NCBI GenBank assembly: GCA_021811085.1
Contig: JAJZPQ010000021.1
Span: forward strand, 1-56,631
Direction: 5' to 3'
Length of the DNA: 56,631 nt
Source of the DNA: Pseudomonadota bacterium
Lineage (GTDB): Bacteria > Pseudomonadota > Gammaproteobacteria > Burkholderiales > SG8-39
The position numbers were made by a program, and so were the translations under genes. Below are positions 1 to 13,521 of this stretch, in pieces (positions within the stretch are counted from its first letter, which is position 1; the number at the start of each line of letters is the position of its first letter). The notes beneath the pieces were generated by a model. That model saw only the letters and a list, made by a program, of their open reading frames with translations, was not told where the DNA came from and did no database searches.

Positions 1-509
1 GTCGCGTCGAACAGCCGGTTCTCGAGTATGTCCATGTAGTCGAAACGGTTCTCCACATGTTTGGACAAGGCGTCGAGCTGGCCGGTAAGCTCGTTCATCG
101 ACAGGTCCTGCACCGGAATACCGCTGGGCAGTGCGCCGCCGCGCCCGGGCGGCTCGCTCATGCGGAATTCCTGCGGCTTGATGCCGGCAAGCGCCGACAG
201 GCGCTCGCCCAGTGCATCCAGGCGCACCATTTGCGCCTGCATCTGCCCCACGCGTACCGCCATCGCATTCAGGTTTTCGCGCACGAACTCCTTGGCGTTC
301 TTGGATTGCTGCTCCTGCGCCGACAGCAATAGCTCCTGCACCAGCGGCAGCTTGATTTCGACCGCGTGGCGGAATACCAGGTAGAACATGGAACTGGACA
401 AGGCCAGGACGGTCGCCAACAGCAGCGCCACCCCCAGCAGCAGGTGGCGCGTATCCAGCGAAATCGACTTAGCCGTTGCCAGCCGGTTCGATACCAGAAT
501 AATATGCAT
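1..509 (-). CDS. M23 family metallopeptidase, N-terminal part (runs off the window)
   Basis: Reading the minus strand from the ATG at 509 gives an uninterrupted frame that leaves the window at base 1. The first ~170 residues contain a short cytoplasmic stretch, one hydrophobic segment (about residues 25-45, HLLLGVALLLATVLALSSSM), then an Ala/Gln-rich, probably coiled-coil region that includes MNELTGQLDALSKHVENRFD. This is the usual N-terminus of the betaproteobacterial membrane-anchored M23 (LytM/NlpD-like) peptidases that lie next to lpxC and dciA. The catalytic HxxxD and HxH motifs would be beyond the edge, so activity cannot be judged. It is divergent from the DciA-like gene, with only 22 bp between the two start codons. 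The family call rests on N-terminal pattern and gene order. Confidence 0.75.
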   Translation of the reverse strand, partial: MHIILVSNRLATAKSISLDTRHLLLGVALLLATVLALSSSMFYLVFRHAVEIKLPLVQELLLSAQEQQSKNAKEFVRENLNAMAVRVGQMQAQMVRLDALGERLSALAGIKPQEFRMSEPPGRGGALPSGIPVQDLSMNELTGQLDALSKHVENRFDYMDILENRLFDA

Positions 510-531
510 GACCCCTCCGAGAGACAGCTCC

Positions 532-1026
532 ATGCATTCCAAGAATCTTCGCGCCTATCTGGACTCTGCCGTAGGCATAGCGGGCTTGTTACCCCAGGCG
601 GAACGACTCATCGAATTGCGGCGCATCTACAGCAAACTGGTGCCGCAGCAGCTGTTGCGATCTTCGTCGATCGGAAATTATAAGCAGCAAAAAGTCGTCA
701 TCTTCGCCGAAAATAACGCTATTGCCGCCAAGCTTAGATTGCTAAGTCCACGATTAGTCAACGATTTTTCCAAAAGCGGAGCCGAGGTTACCGGAATTCG
801 GATCGAAGTGCAACCCCGGCAGGCCACCCAACAGGAAGCGAAGCCGAAACTGGCGAAGCTCAGTCAGGCGGGGGCCGAATGCCTGGAAGCCTTGGCCGCC
901 AGACTGCCGGATTCACAGCTTAAACAAGCAGTTAGGCTAATGGCAACGGAACGCGGACCGGCGGCCGAGTTGCCCCAGCCAGACTCAGAAGAGCGCGCGG
1001 ACGTACATTCGCGCACACCGAAGTAA
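532..1026 (+). CDS. DciA-like DUF721 protein
   Basis: The product is 164 residues. The core (MHSKNLRAYLD at the start, then LIELRRIYSKLVPQQLL and KVVIFAENNAIAAKLRLLSP) matches the DUF721/DciA pattern of a small basic domain that contacts the replicative helicase DnaB and helps load it in bacteria lacking DnaC. The C-terminal ~60 residues are Ala/Glu/Gln-rich and probably disordered. The ATG at 532 was chosen because the conserved domain begins there; an in-frame ATG at 508 would overlap the start codon of the divergent peptidase. The gene is convergent with lpxC, with 55 bp between stops and no obvious terminator. Position between the M23 peptidase and lpxC is typical of betaproteobacteria. 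The family call is fairly sure; the helicase-loading role comes from knowledge of the family. Confidence 0.75.
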   Translation: MHSKNLRAYLDSAVGIAGLLPQAERLIELRRIYSKLVPQQLLRSSSIGNYKQQKVVIFAENNAIAAKLRLLSPRLVNDFSKSGAEVTGIRIEVQPRQATQQEAKPKLAKLSQAGAECLEALAARLPDSQLKQAVRLMATERGPAAELPQPDSEERADVHSRTPK

Positions 1027-1081
1027 GCACTAACCGCCGATTCCGGATAGGTTCAATCCACAGCGGAGACTAGACGCCGGT

Positions 1082-1996
1082 TCAGGCGGCTTGCGCGAGG
1101 AAGCGGGTGAGGCCCGCCGGGGCGTCTTCGCTGCGATCGAAACTCACATATTCCCAGGCGTCGGCCTCTGCCAGCGTGGCGCGCAACAGGGCGTTGTTCA
1201 GGCCGTGGCCGGACTTGTGCGCGACAAAAGACCCGATTACCGCATGGCCGAGCAGGTACAGATCGCCGATCGCATCCAGAATCTTGTGTTTTACGAACTC
1301 GTCGGCATAACGCAGGCCATCGGCATTGAGCACCCGGTATTCATCCATCACGACCGCGTTGTCCAGGCTGCCGCCCATGGCCAGACCGCTGGCGCGCAGG
1401 CTTTCGACGTCCTGCATGAAACCGAAGGTGCGCGCCCGCGCCACTTCCTTGACGTAGGAAGTTTCGGCGAAGTCGACCACGACGTTCTGGCTGGATTTGT
1501 CGAAAACGGGATGGTTGAAGACAATGGAAAACGACAATCTGAATCCGGCGTAAGGCTCGAACCGCGCCCATTTGTCGCCTTCCTTCACTTCCACCGGTTT
1601 CTTGATGCGGATAAAGCGTTTGGCTACAGGCTGCTCGACGATGCCCGCCGACTGCAGCAGAAACACAAAGGGCGAGGCGCTGCCGTCCATGATCGGCACT
1701 TCCGCCCCGGTGAGGTCGACATAGGCATTGTCCACGCCGAGCCCGGCAAATGCCGACATCAGGTGTTCCACGGTGGCGACCTTGACGCTGCCCTGCTCCA
1801 GCGTGCTGCACAGGCGCGTGTCGCCCACGTTATAGGCGCCGGCGCGCACGTCGGCAGGCTGCGGCAGATCCAGTCGCCGGAACACGATGCCCGTGTTCGG
1901 CTGCGCCGGACGCAGCGTCAGTTCCACCTTTTCGCCCGAATGCAGCCCTACGCCGGTCGCGCGTATCACGGACTTGAGGGTGCGCTGCTTCAACAT
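1082..1996 (-). CDS. lpxC: UDP-3-O-acyl-N-acetylglucosamine deacetylase LpxC
   Basis: LpxC is the cytoplasmic zinc enzyme that removes the N-acetyl group from UDP-3-O-acyl-GlcNAc, the committed step of lipid A synthesis. At 304 residues it has the family's normal length. Visible motifs are the N-terminal [19 protein letters not shown], the first zinc ligand in [16 protein letters not shown] (His79), the second metal motif [15 protein letters not shown], and the later catalytic His in [13 protein letters not shown]. It is the last gene of the dcw cluster, 97 bp downstream of ftsZ. That spacer holds a GC-rich hairpin and an extended -10 element, so lpxC may have its own promoter as well as read-through from ftsZ. 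Identification is secure. Confidence 0.98.
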   Translation of the reverse strand: MLKQRTLKSVIRATGVGLHSGEKVELTLRPAQPNTGIVFRRLDLPQPADVRAGAYNVGDTRLCSTLEQGSVKVATVEHLMSAFAGLGVDNAYVDLTGAEVPIMDGSASPFVFLLQSAGIVEQPVAKRFIRIKKPVEVKEGDKWARFEPYAGFRLSFSIVFNHPVFDKSSQNVVVDFAETSYVKEVARARTFGFMQDVESLRASGLAMGGSLDNAVVMDEYRVLNADGLRYADEFVKHKILDAIGDLYLLGHAVIGSFVAHKSGHGLNNALLRATLAEADAWEYVSFDRSEDAPAGLTRFLAQAA

Positions 1997-2027
1997 GAAT
2001 GCGTTCTTGACTGCTGCTAAACGATCA

Positions 2028-2036
2028 ATTTTAACA
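2028..2036 (-). promoter_or_regulatory. Candidate extended -10 promoter of lpxC
   Basis: On the minus strand the spacer between ftsZ and lpxC reads TGTTAAAAT, a TGn-TAAAAT extended -10 element 32 bp before the lpxC ATG. No good -35 hexamer lies 17 bp upstream, which is tolerated for extended -10 promoters. The local AT-richness contrasts with the surrounding coding DNA. This is a pattern match only. Confidence 0.45.
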
Positions 2037-2042
2037 TAACGA

Positions 2043-2080
2043 TCACCCTGCCCACGCGACCCGGAGCGCGAGCAGGGTGA
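2043..2080 (-). terminator. Hairpin between ftsZ and lpxC (partial terminator or processing site)
   Basis: A perfect 9-bp inverted repeat, TCACCCTGC ... GCAGGGTGA, encloses a 20-nt loop just after the ftsZ stop codon. In the transcribed direction the second arm is followed by TCGTTATGTT rather than a clean T-run, so a strong intrinsic terminator is unlikely. Attenuation of read-through into lpxC or an RNA-processing site is a reasonable guess. Confidence 0.4.
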
Positions 2081-2093
2081 CGGCGGCGCAGGC

Positions 2094-3245
2094 TCAGTCA
2101 GCCTGTTTGCGCAGGAACGCCGGGATGTCGTATTTGTCCATCCCGTTTTGCTGCAGCGCCTCTATGGTCGAGGCGCGGTTCTTGCGAATCACCGCGGGCA
2201 TCGCGTCCAGCGTCGCATAGTCGACTCCGGCCACGGGCATGTTGTCGGTGCCGTTCTTCACCACCAATTGCGGTTTGGTCTGGCGTATCGCCGCGGGCTG
2301 CCCCAGCCCGGTCGCGACCACGGTCACGCGCAGCTCGTCGCCCATTTCCTCGTCGTAGACGGCGCCCAGGATCACGGTCGCGTCCTCGGCCGCGAAGCTG
2401 CGTATGGTCTCCATCACTTCCTTGGTCTCGCGCAGTTTCAGGCCCGATTTCGCCGCAGTGATATTGACCAGGACACCGCGTGCACCGGAGAGATTCACGC
2501 CTTCGAGCAGCGGGCAGGCCACGGCCTGCTCGGCCGCGATGTGTGCGCGGTCCATGCCCGAGGCGGAGGCCGAACCCATCATCGCCATGCCCTGCTCGTG
2601 CATGACCGTCTTGACGTCCTGGAAGTCGACGTTGATCAGGCCGCGGATATTGATGATCTCGGAGATGCCGGCGACCGCGTTTTTCAGCACGTTGTCGGCC
2701 GCGCCGAACGCCTCTTCCATCGACACCTCCTCGCCCAGCACTTCTTCCAGTTTCTCGTTGAGGATCACGATCACCGAATCGACGTTCTGCGCCAGCTCAT
2801 CGATGCCGCCTTCGGCCGCCTGCATGCGCTTGACCCCCTCGAACGAGAACGGCTTGGTGACCACGGCCACGGTGAGGATGCCCATCTGCTTCGCCACTTC
2901 GGCCACCAGAGGTGCGGCGCCGGTGCCGGTGCCGCCGCCCATGCCTGCGGTGATGAACACCATGTGCGCCCCGGCGAGCGACTCCTCGATTTGCTCGCGC
3001 GCTTCCATTGCGGCAGCACGCCCGGCTTCGGGCTTGGCCCCCGCGCCCAAACCGGAAGCGCCAAGCTGAATCTGGTTCTTCGCCTGTCCGTGCGCGAGCG
3101 CCTGCGCGTCGGTATTCATGGCGATGAACTCCACGCCCTGCACGGTGTTGCGGATCATGTGGTCGACGGCGTTACCGCCGGCGCCGCCGATGCCGACCAC
3201 CTTGATCACGGTACCGTTGTTCTGTGCATCCACGATTTCAAACAT
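2094..3245 (-). CDS. ftsZ: Cell division protein FtsZ
   Basis: FtsZ is the tubulin-like GTPase that forms the cytokinetic Z-ring. The 383-residue product shows the GTP-binding features in order: [15 protein letters not shown] near residue 16, the tubulin signature [12 protein letters not shown] around residues 101-112, and the T7 synergy-loop region [11 protein letters not shown]. It ends with the conserved C-terminal peptide [13 protein letters not shown], which binds FtsA, ZipA and other partners, after a variable linker. A run of GGAGG in the sequence just upstream of the ATG provides a good ribosome-binding site. It follows ftsA after an 81-bp spacer, one of the few real gaps in this operon. 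No anomalies are seen. Confidence 0.99.
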   Translation of the reverse strand: MFEIVDAQNNGTVIKVVGIGGAGGNAVDHMIRNTVQGVEFIAMNTDAQALAHGQAKNQIQLGASGLGAGAKPEAGRAAAMEAREQIEESLAGAHMVFITAGMGGGTGTGAAPLVAEVAKQMGILTVAVVTKPFSFEGVKRMQAAEGGIDELAQNVDSVIVILNEKLEEVLGEEVSMEEAFGAADNVLKNAVAGISEIINIRGLINVDFQDVKTVMHEQGMAMMGSASASGMDRAHIAAEQAVACPLLEGVNLSGARGVLVNITAAKSGLKLRETKEVMETIRSFAAEDATVILGAVYDEEMGDELRVTVVATGLGQPAAIRQTKPQLVVKNGTDNMPVAGVDYATLDAMPAVIRKNRASTIEALQQNGMDKYDIPAFLRKQAD

Positions 3246-3304
3246 AGTGCCTCCTTCCGGGTCTTAGTTAAGAAACAAATTGCGAACTCGCTGCCATCTC
3301 CGGC

Positions 3305-3322
3305 CGGACACTGCGGTGTCCG
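3305..3322 (-). other. Perfect hairpin in the ftsA-ftsZ spacer
   Basis: The 7-bp arms CGGACAC and GTGTCCG enclose a 4-nt TGCG loop, immediately after the ftsA stop. There is no following T-run, so it is not a standard terminator. It lies at the junction where expression steps up from the low-abundance FtsA to the abundant FtsZ, so an RNA-processing or stability role is plausible but inferred. Confidence 0.5.
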
Positions 3323-3326
3323 ACGC

Positions 3327-4552
3327 CTAGAAATTCCTCTGAAACCACTCCTTCATCCTCGACAAAATCTGCCTGAACGATGCGCCCTGCAGCGCCTGGA
3401 TGCCGCGCTGCGTCTGCGACTGCCCCTCGAGCAGCAGGCCGATGGCCGTGGCGAAGCGCGGATGCTTGACCACTTCCGCCAGCCCGCCGGCGTAGCGCGG
3501 CGTGCCCAGGCGCACCGGCATATGAAAAATCTCCTCGCCCAGTTCGACCATGCCGCGCATCACGCTCGAGCCGCCCGTGAGCACCAGGCCGGAAGACAGC
3601 AGCTCCTCGTAGCCCGATTCGCGCAGCACTTTCTGGATCAGCGAATACAGTTCTTCCACGCGCGGCTCAATCACTTCGGCCAGGGTCTGACGCGACAGCT
3701 GACGCGAGCCGCGATCGCCGATGCCGGGCACCTCCACCGGTTCGTCGGGGTCCGCCAGCTGGCGCAGCGCGCAGCCGCTCCTGATCTTGATTTCCTCGGC
3801 CTCTGCCGTAGGGGTGCGCAGCGCCATCGCAATGTCGTTGGTGATCTGGTCGCCGGCGATCGGGATCACCGCGGTATGGCGAATCGCGCCTTCGCGGAAT
3901 ATCGCGATGTCGGTGGTGCCGCCGCCTATGTCCACGAGGCACACGCCGAGCTCCTTTTCGTCCTCGGTGAGCACGGCGATCGAGGATGCCAGCGGCTGCA
4001 GGATCAGGTCGTTCACTTCCAGGCCGCAGCGGCGCACGCACTTGACGATGTTCTGCGCCGCCGACACCGCACCGGTGACGATATGCACCTCCACCTCCAG
4101 GCGCACGCCGCTCATGCCTAAGGGCTCGCGCACGCCGTCCTGGCCGTCGACGACGAACTGCTGCGTGAGGATGTGCAGGATCTGCTGGTCGGTCGGGATC
4201 GGCAGCGCGCGCGCAGTCTCGATGACGCGCTGCACATCGAGCGCCGATACCTCCTTGTCCTTGATCGCGACCATGCCGCGCGAGTTGAAGCTCTTGATGT
4301 GACTGCCGGCGATGCCGGTGAACACGCGCGTGATCTTGCAATCGGCCATCAGCTCGGCTTCCTCCAGCGCGCGCTGAATCGCGCTCACCGTGGCCTCGAT
4401 GTTGACCACCACGCCTTTCTTCAGTCCTTTGGACTCATGCCCGCCCATGCCGATAATGTTCAGCCGCTTGTCCGGCAGCAGCTCGGCGACGATCGCCACC
4501 ACCTTGGAGGTGCCGATGTCGAGACCGACGACGAGGTTCTTGTTTTCCTTGC

Positions 4553-4556
<4 letters not shown>
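3327..4556 (-). CDS. ftsA: Cell division protein FtsA
   Basis: FtsA is the actin-like membrane tether of the Z-ring, acting at the inner face of the cytoplasmic membrane. The 409-residue frame begins with the actin-fold phosphate-1 motif NLVVGLDIGTSKVVAIVAE, continues with LGVCLVDIGGGTTDIAIF (phosphate-2) and GLVLTGGSSVMRGM (adenosine motif), and ends in the amphipathic membrane-targeting helix SRMKEWFQRNF. Length and motif order are normal. The start codon overlaps the ftsQ stop by 4 bp (ATGA), which suggests translational coupling. Identification is secure. Confidence 0.99.
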
Positions 4557-7171
<2,615 letters not shown>

Positions 7172-7174
7172 CTC

Positions 7175-8562
<1,388 letters not shown>

Positions 8563-8566
<4 letters not shown>

Positions 8567-8649
8567 GCACGTTCCGATCGGCAGCGGCGGTTCGTAAAAG
8601 CCGGTGCACCTATACCTACGAAGTGAATATGTTTGACTTTGTGCTTCAT
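8563..8649 (-). pseudogene. 28-codon partial duplicate of the murC start, between murG and murC
   Basis: The frame starts with an ATG overlapping the murG stop (ATGA) and ends with a TGA overlapping the true murC ATG (again ATGA). Its first 14 residues, [14 protein letters not shown], repeat those of MurC ([14 protein letters not shown]), then it diverges into a short basic tail ([14 protein letters not shown]). The two DNA copies differ at several third codon positions (for example cac/cat, gta/gtc, ggt/ggc), so the duplication is not very recent or the peptide has been kept. It could be a relic of a tandem duplication or a translated leader that passes ribosomes from murG to murC. Confidence 0.75.
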
Positions 8650-9707
8650 TGCGCCAGTTCCATGCACGCCCGCGCTACGGCCTCGGTGGCATCCGGTTTG
8701 CCCAGCGCCCGCGCCTTTTCGGCCATGTCGAGCAGGCGTTCGCGCGTGAGCCCGCGCAGCAGCTGCGCCAGCCTTTGCGCCGAAAGCTCGGGCTGCGGCA
8801 ACAGGATGGCAGCGTCCTTCGCGGACAGGAATTTCGCGTTGCCGGTCTGGTGATCGTCCACGGCAAACGGAAACGGCACGAGTATGCTGGCCACGCCGGC
8901 GCAGGCGAGCTCGGCGACGGTGAGCGCGCCCGCGCGGCAAATGACGAGGTCGGCTGCGCCATAGTGCGCCGCCATGTCGTCGATGAAGGCGAGCGTCTGC
9001 GCGCGCACGCCGGCCGCGGCGTAAGCCTGGCGCAACGCCTCCAGATGCTGCGCCCCGGACTGATGCGTGACCTCGGGGCACATCTCCTGCGGCAGGAGCG
9101 CCAGCGCCTGCGGCACGATTTCGTTCAGCGCGCGCGCCCCCAGGCTGCCGCCGAGCACCAAAACCTTGAGCCGACCGGAGCGCGCGCCGTAGCGCGCGCG
9201 CGGCGGCGCCAGCGCGGCGATTTCCCTGCGTACCGGGTTGCCGCATACCGCGGCGCCGGGCAGAGCGCCCGGAAATGCCTGCAGCGTCCGGTCGGCCAGG
9301 CGCGCGAGCACTTTGTTGGCCAGCCCGGCCACCGAATTCTGTTCGTGCACCGCGAGCGGACGGCCGAACAAGGACGCCATCATACCGCCGGGGAAGCTGA
9401 TATAGCCGCCCATGCCCAGCACCACGTCGGGCCGCCGTGCGAGCAGCGCGCGCGCGCTTTGCCAGAACGCGACGAGCAGATTCAGCGGCAGCGCGAGCGC
9501 GCGCGCGAGGCCCTTGCCGCGCAGCCCGGAGAAACGCACCCAGGCCATGTCGTAGCCGTGCTTGGGCACCAGTGTCGCTTCCATGCCGTTCTTCGCGCCC
9601 AACCAAACCACGCGCCACCCCTGTCCGCTCAAATATTCGGCCACCGCCAGCGCCGGAAACACGTGCCCGCCGGTGCCGCCCGCCATGATCATGATTGTGC
9701 GTGCCAT
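8646..9707 (-). CDS. murG: UDP-N-acetylglucosamine-N-acetylmuramyl-pyrophosphoryl-undecaprenol transferase MurG
   Basis: MurG is the GT28 glycosyltransferase that converts lipid I to lipid II on the cytoplasmic face of the membrane. The 353-residue protein begins [20 protein letters not shown], the diphosphate-binding G-loop. It continues with [14 protein letters not shown], the [13 protein letters not shown] motif, [17 protein letters not shown], and the donor-site [16 protein letters not shown]. Length is normal. Upstream it is separated from ftsW by 106 bp that hold a cluster of GC-rich repeats; downstream it overlaps the duplicated murC start by 4 bp. Confidence 0.98.
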   Translation of the reverse strand: MARTIMIMAGGTGGHVFPALAVAEYLSGQGWRVVWLGAKNGMEATLVPKHGYDMAWVRFSGLRGKGLARALALPLNLLVAFWQSARALLARRPDVVLGMGGYISFPGGMMASLFGRPLAVHEQNSVAGLANKVLARLADRTLQAFPGALPGAAVCGNPVRREIAALAPPRARYGARSGRLKVLVLGGSLGARALNEIVPQALALLPQEMCPEVTHQSGAQHLEALRQAYAAAGVRAQTLAFIDDMAAHYGAADLVICRAGALTVAELACAGVASILVPFPFAVDDHQTGNAKFLSAKDAAILLPQPELSAQRLAQLLRGLTRERLLDMAEKARALGKPDATEAVARACMELAQ

Positions 9708-9719
9708 GCTTTCGCCGTC

Positions 9720-9840
9720 GCCCTCATGCGGGCTGCCCCCGCTGCAAGAGGCGATTTTAGTTTCGGCGTAACGCGGGCTGCGCCCGCATTAGCCTTCACT
9801 GAAATCTTCGCCCTCATGCGGGCTGCCCCCGCATGAGGGC
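9720..9840. repeat. Cluster of GCGGGCTGC-type repeats and a 13-bp perfect hairpin
   Basis: The 23-base sequence from 9720 to 9742 is repeated exactly at 9810-9832. A shorter related unit, GCGGGCTGCGCCCGC, lies between them at about 9773-9787. The downstream copy is part of a perfect inverted repeat, GCCCTCATGCGGG-CTGCC-CCCGCATGAGGGC (9810-9840), with a 5-nt loop. This hairpin includes the last codons and stop of ftsW. The arrangement resembles REP-like palindromic units. No T-run follows in either direction, so RNA stabilisation or processing is more likely than termination. Confidence 0.75.
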
Positions 9841-10974
9841 TCGATTTTCATAGTCAATACGCAGCAGCACCGCCAGCGCCACGCAATTGGCGAGGATGCC
9901 GCTGCCGCCGAAGCTCATCAGCGGCAGCGTCAATCCCTTGGTCGGCAGCAAGCCCATGTTCACGCCCATGTTGATCAGTGTCTGCACGCCGAGCCAGACC
10001 GCGATGCCCTGCGCCACCAGCGCCGCGTAGTAGCGCTCCGCTGCCGCCGCCTGGCGGCCGATCGCGAACGCGCGCAGCACCAGCCACGCAAACAGAGCGA
10101 CCACGGTCACGACGCCGACCAGGCCGAGTTCCTCGGCGATCACGGCCAGCAGAAAATCGGTGTGCGCCTCGGGCAGGTAGAACAGCTTTTCCACGCTGGC
10201 GCCCAGGCCCACACCGAGCCATTCGCCGCGGCCAAAGGCGATCAGCGCATGCGACAGCTGGTAGCCCCTGCCGTAGGGATCGGACCAGGGGTCCATGAAG
10301 CCGAAGATGCGCTGCATGCGATAGGGCGAGCTCAGGATGAGCGCGAGAAAGCCCACGAGCGAAAGCGCGACCAGCCCGGCGAACCACTTGCCGTTCATGC
10401 CGCCGAGAAACAGGATCGCCATCGCGATCGACGCGATCACCACGAACGCGCCGAAATCGGGCTCGCGCAGCAGCAGCCAGCCGACCAACAGCATCACCGT
10501 CAGCATCGGCAGCAGCCCTTTCTTGAAGCTGTGCATGAGCGCGAATTTGCGCGCCGTATAGTCGGCGGCGTAGAACACCGCGGCGAGCTTCATGAATTCG
10601 GAAGGCTGCAGATTGGCCACGCCCAGCGACAACCAGCGCCGCGCGCCGTTCACCTCGCGCCCCACATGCGGGATCAGCACCAGCACCAGCGCCAGGATGC
10701 CGCATCCGAACAGCCACGGCGACAGGCTCTGCCAGGTGCGCATCGGCACCTGGAACGCCATCAGCGCCGCGATCAGGCCCGTCGCGAGGAACAGCGCCTG
10801 GCGCACCAGGAAATAAGTCGGCTGCTTGCCGGTAAAGCGGCTTGCCTCGGCGGTCGCGATCGAAGCCGAGTACACCATGACCATACCCAGCACCATCAGG
10901 ATCAGCGCAATCCATGCCAGCACCTCGTCGAATTCCGCCGACGAGTTGCGTTCGGCTTTAATGAAGTTCAGCAT
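9814..10974 (-). CDS. ftsW: Septal peptidoglycan polymerase FtsW
   Basis: FtsW is the SEDS-family lipid II polymerase of the divisome, a polytopic inner-membrane protein that works with FtsI. The 386-residue sequence has about ten hydrophobic segments and conserved SEDS features such as YSASIATAE near the N-terminus, [57 protein letters not shown] and the C-terminal [19 protein letters not shown]. Its last codons (ALMRGQPA, stop) are written by a repeat unit that recurs downstream, so the C-terminus may have been altered by repeat insertion. The start overlaps the murD end by 17 bp. Confidence 0.97.
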   Translation of the reverse strand: MLNFIKAERNSSAEFDEVLAWIALILMVLGMVMVYSASIATAEASRFTGKQPTYFLVRQALFLATGLIAALMAFQVPMRTWQSLSPWLFGCGILALVLVLIPHVGREVNGARRWLSLGVANLQPSEFMKLAAVFYAADYTARKFALMHSFKKGLLPMLTVMLLVGWLLLREPDFGAFVVIASIAMAILFLGGMNGKWFAGLVALSLVGFLALILSSPYRMQRIFGFMDPWSDPYGRGYQLSHALIAFGRGEWLGVGLGASVEKLFYLPEAHTDFLLAVIAEELGLVGVVTVVALFAWLVLRAFAIGRQAAAAERYYAALVAQGIAVWLGVQTLINMGVNMGLLPTKGLTLPLMSFGGSGILANCVALAVLLRIDYENRALMRGQPA

Positions 10975-12370
10975 GAGCGAGGCTTCTTACGCAGGCGGCG
11001 AACACTTCGCCGCGATGCGGATAGTTGCGGAACATGTCGAAACTGGCGCAGGCCGGCGACAGCAGCACGGCATCGCCCGCCTGCGCCTGTGCGCGCGCCT
11101 GCGCCACCGCCTGCTCCATGCTCGCGGCGCGCACCAGCGGCACGCCGCTTGCGCCGAGAGCCGCGGCGATGAGCTGCGCATCGCGCCCGATCAGCACCAC
11201 CGTGCGCGCGTAGCGCGAAACCGGCTCGGCGAGCGGCGCAAAGTTTTGACCTTTGCCCTCGCCGCCGGCGATCAGGATCACGCGCGCGCCGCGCGCGGCG
11301 AGTTCGGCGAAGCCTGTGAGCGCCGCGACCGTGGCGCCGACGTTGGTGCCCTTGGAGTCGTTGTAATAGGCGACGCCGCCGATTTCGGCGACCCGCTCCA
11401 CCCGGTGCGGCAGGCCCTTGAATTCGCGCAGCGCCGCCAGCAGCGGCGCATAGGGCAGATCGAGCGCTCGTGTCAGCGCCAGCGCGGCGAGCGCATTCGC
11501 GGCGTTGTGCAGCCCGGCGAGCGACAGCTCCTTCAGCGCCAGCAGCGGCGTCGTGCCTTGCGCCAGCCACAGGTCGCCGTCGATGCGCAGCAGGCCGAAA
11601 TCCTCGGCGCGTTCAGGCGGATTCAGGCCGAAACTGACCTGCATGCGCCCGGGGACGGCCATGCGCAAGCTCCAGGCGTCATCGCGATTGAGCACCTGTA
11701 TGCCCTCGCCGCGGAAAATGCGCGCCTTGGCCTGCGCGTAGGCGTCCATGCCGTCGTAGCGATCCAGATGATCCTCGCTCAGATTGAGCACCGTGGCCGC
11801 AGCAGGATTGAGCGTGCGCGTGGCCTCGAGCTGGAAGCTGGACAGTTCGAGCACCCACACCTCGGGCTCCCGCCGCGCGTCTTCGCAATGCATCAGCGCA
11901 TCGAGCGCCGCCGGACCGATGTTGCCCGCGACCTCGGTGGCGAGGCTGTCGCGCCTGCACATCGCGCCGACGAGCGCGGTCACCGTGGTCTTGCCGTTGG
12001 TGCCGGTGACGGCCAGCAGCTGCGGCTGCGCCTGTGCGGCGCTCGCGCGCGCGCGCAGTTCCTGCGCGAACAGTTCGATATCGCCCACCACCGGCACGCC
12101 GCGCGCCGCGGCCGCGCGCACCTGCGGCGTCGCCAGCGGCACGCCCGGGCTGATCGCGATGAGTTCGGCATCGGCGAAGGACGCGTCGCGATAAGCGCCG
12201 AGCACCACTTCGGCCTGCGGCACCGCGCCTGCGAGCGCCGCGAGGCCGGGCGGATTGTCGCGCGTGTCGGCGACGCGCACGCGCGCGCCGCGGCGCGCGA
12301 GGTAGCGCGCCAGCGACAAGCCGGTTTCGCCCAGGCCGAGAACCAGCGCATTTTTTCCGGCAAGCTTCAT
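10958..12370 (-). CDS. murD: UDP-N-acetylmuramoylalanine-D-glutamate ligase MurD
   Basis: MurD adds D-glutamate to UDP-MurNAc-L-Ala in the cytoplasm. The start was placed at the ATG at 12370 ([19 protein letters not shown]), which forms an ATGA overlap with the mraY stop; the same frame is open further upstream through mraY but that part is non-coding. The 470-residue product has the Rossmann-like N-terminus, the ATP loop [18 protein letters not shown], the [10 protein letters not shown] motif, [17 protein letters not shown], and the C-terminal [19 protein letters not shown] and [15 protein letters not shown] motifs. All are standard for MurD. Confidence 0.98.
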   Translation of the reverse strand: MKLAGKNALVLGLGETGLSLARYLARRGARVRVADTRDNPPGLAALAGAVPQAEVVLGAYRDASFADAELIAISPGVPLATPQVRAAAARGVPVVGDIELFAQELRARASAAQAQPQLLAVTGTNGKTTVTALVGAMCRRDSLATEVAGNIGPAALDALMHCEDARREPEVWVLELSSFQLEATRTLNPAAATVLNLSEDHLDRYDGMDAYAQAKARIFRGEGIQVLNRDDAWSLRMAVPGRMQVSFGLNPPERAEDFGLLRIDGDLWLAQGTTPLLALKELSLAGLHNAANALAALALTRALDLPYAPLLAALREFKGLPHRVERVAEIGGVAYYNDSKGTNVGATVAALTGFAELAARGARVILIAGGEGKGQNFAPLAEPVSRYARTVVLIGRDAQLIAAALGASGVPLVRAASMEQAVAQARAQAQAGDAVLLSPACASFDMFRNYPHRGEVFAACVRSLAHAELH

Positions 12371-13521
12371 CTGAGCTTCAATGTCGACAAGCCGAACAAC
12401 ACCAGCATCATCGTGATGATCCAGAAGCGCACGACGACCTGTGACTCTTTCCATCCGGACAGCTCGTAGTGGTGATGCAGCGGCGCCATGCGGAAAATGC
12501 GCTTGCCGCCGCTCCACTTGAAGTACAGCACCTGCAGCATCACCGACAGCGTCTCGGCGACGAACACGCCGCCCATGATCAGCAGCACGATTTCCTGGCG
12601 CACGATCACGGCCACGGTGCCCAGGGCCGCGCCGATGGCGAGCGCGCCCACGTCGCCCATGAACACCTCGGCCGGATAGGCGTTGAACCAGAGAAAGCCC
12701 AGGCCGGCCCCGGCGAGCGCACCGCAGAACACCGTCAGTTCGCCCGCCCCCGGGATATAGGGCAGCAGCAGGTATTTCGAGTACACCGTATTGCCGGCGA
12801 CGTAGGCGAAAATTCCGAGCGCGCCGGCAATCATTACCGCCGGCATGATCGCGAGTCCGTCCAGGCCGTCGGTGAGGTTGACCGCATTGCTGGTGCCGAC
12901 GATGACGAAGTAGGTGAGCACGATGAAACCCCACACCCCCAGCGGATAAGCGATGTTCTTGAAGAAAGGCAGGATCAGGTCGGCCTTGGGCGGCAGGGTC
13001 ATGGACAGGCCGCTGCCGACCCAGGCGGTGAACAGTTCGAAGATCTTGGCGTTGCTCGGCGACGATACGGCGAACGCCAGGTACACCGCGGCCACGAGGC
13101 CGATCACCGACTGCCACGCGAGCTTGGTCTTGGCCGACAGCCCTTTCGGATTGCGCTCCACCACCTTGCGGTAATCGTCGACCCAGCCGATCGCCCCGAA
13201 ACCCAGCGTCACCACCAGCACCGCCCAAAGGAAGCGGTTGGACAGATCGCCCCACAGCAGCGTGGTAATGCCGACCGAAACCAGGATCAGCGCGCCGCCC
13301 ATCGTGGGCGTACCGGCCTTGGTCAGATGCGATTGCGGACCGTCGTCGCGCACCGATTGGCCGATCTTGTACGCGGTCAGTTTGCGTATCACCAACGGCC
13401 CGGCGATGAAGGAAATCGCCAGCGCGGTGAGGCAGGCCAGCACCGCGCGCAGCGTGATATAGCCGAACACGTTGAACGCGCGCACGTCCTTGGCGAAGTA
13501 CTGAGCTAATTCGAGCAGCAT
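12367..13521 (-). CDS. mraY: Phospho-N-acetylmuramoyl-pentapeptide transferase MraY
   Basis: MraY transfers phospho-MurNAc-pentapeptide to undecaprenyl phosphate, giving lipid I. It is a polytopic inner-membrane enzyme. The 384 residues contain about ten transmembrane segments and the catalytic motifs [20 protein letters not shown] (Asp-Asp pair), [32 protein letters not shown], and the histidine cluster [19 protein letters not shown]. An N-terminal motif [20 protein letters not shown] is also typical. Both ends overlap neighbours by 1-4 bp (murF stop and murD start), which fits strong operon coupling. Confidence 0.99.
   Translation of the reverse strand: MLLELAQYFAKDVRAFNVFGYITLRAVLACLTALAISFIAGPLVIRKLTAYKIGQSVRDDGPQSHLTKAGTPTMGGALILVSVGITTLLWGDLSNRFLWAVLVVTLGFGAIGWVDDYRKVVERNPKGLSAKTKLAWQSVIGLVAAVYLAFAVSSPSNAKIFELFTAWVGSGLSMTLPPKADLILPFFKNIAYPLGVWGFIVLTYFVIVGTSNAVNLTDGLDGLAIMPAVMIAGALGIFAYVAGNTVYSKYLLLPYIPGAGELTVFCGALAGAGLGFLWFNAYPAEVFMGDVGALAIGAALGTVAVIVRQEIVLLIMGGVFVAETLSVMLQVLYFKWSGGKRIFRMAPLHHHYELSGWKESQVVVRFWIITMMLVLFGLSTLKLR

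Noticed and set aside
2148-4121. 657-codon plus-strand open frame across ftsZ and ftsA
   Set aside because: It is antisense to two certain genes and has the low-complexity composition of a shadow frame.
10958-13255. 765-residue version of MurD
   Set aside because: The first ~295 codons overlap mraY and are Arg/Gly-rich shadow sequence. MurD starts at 12370.
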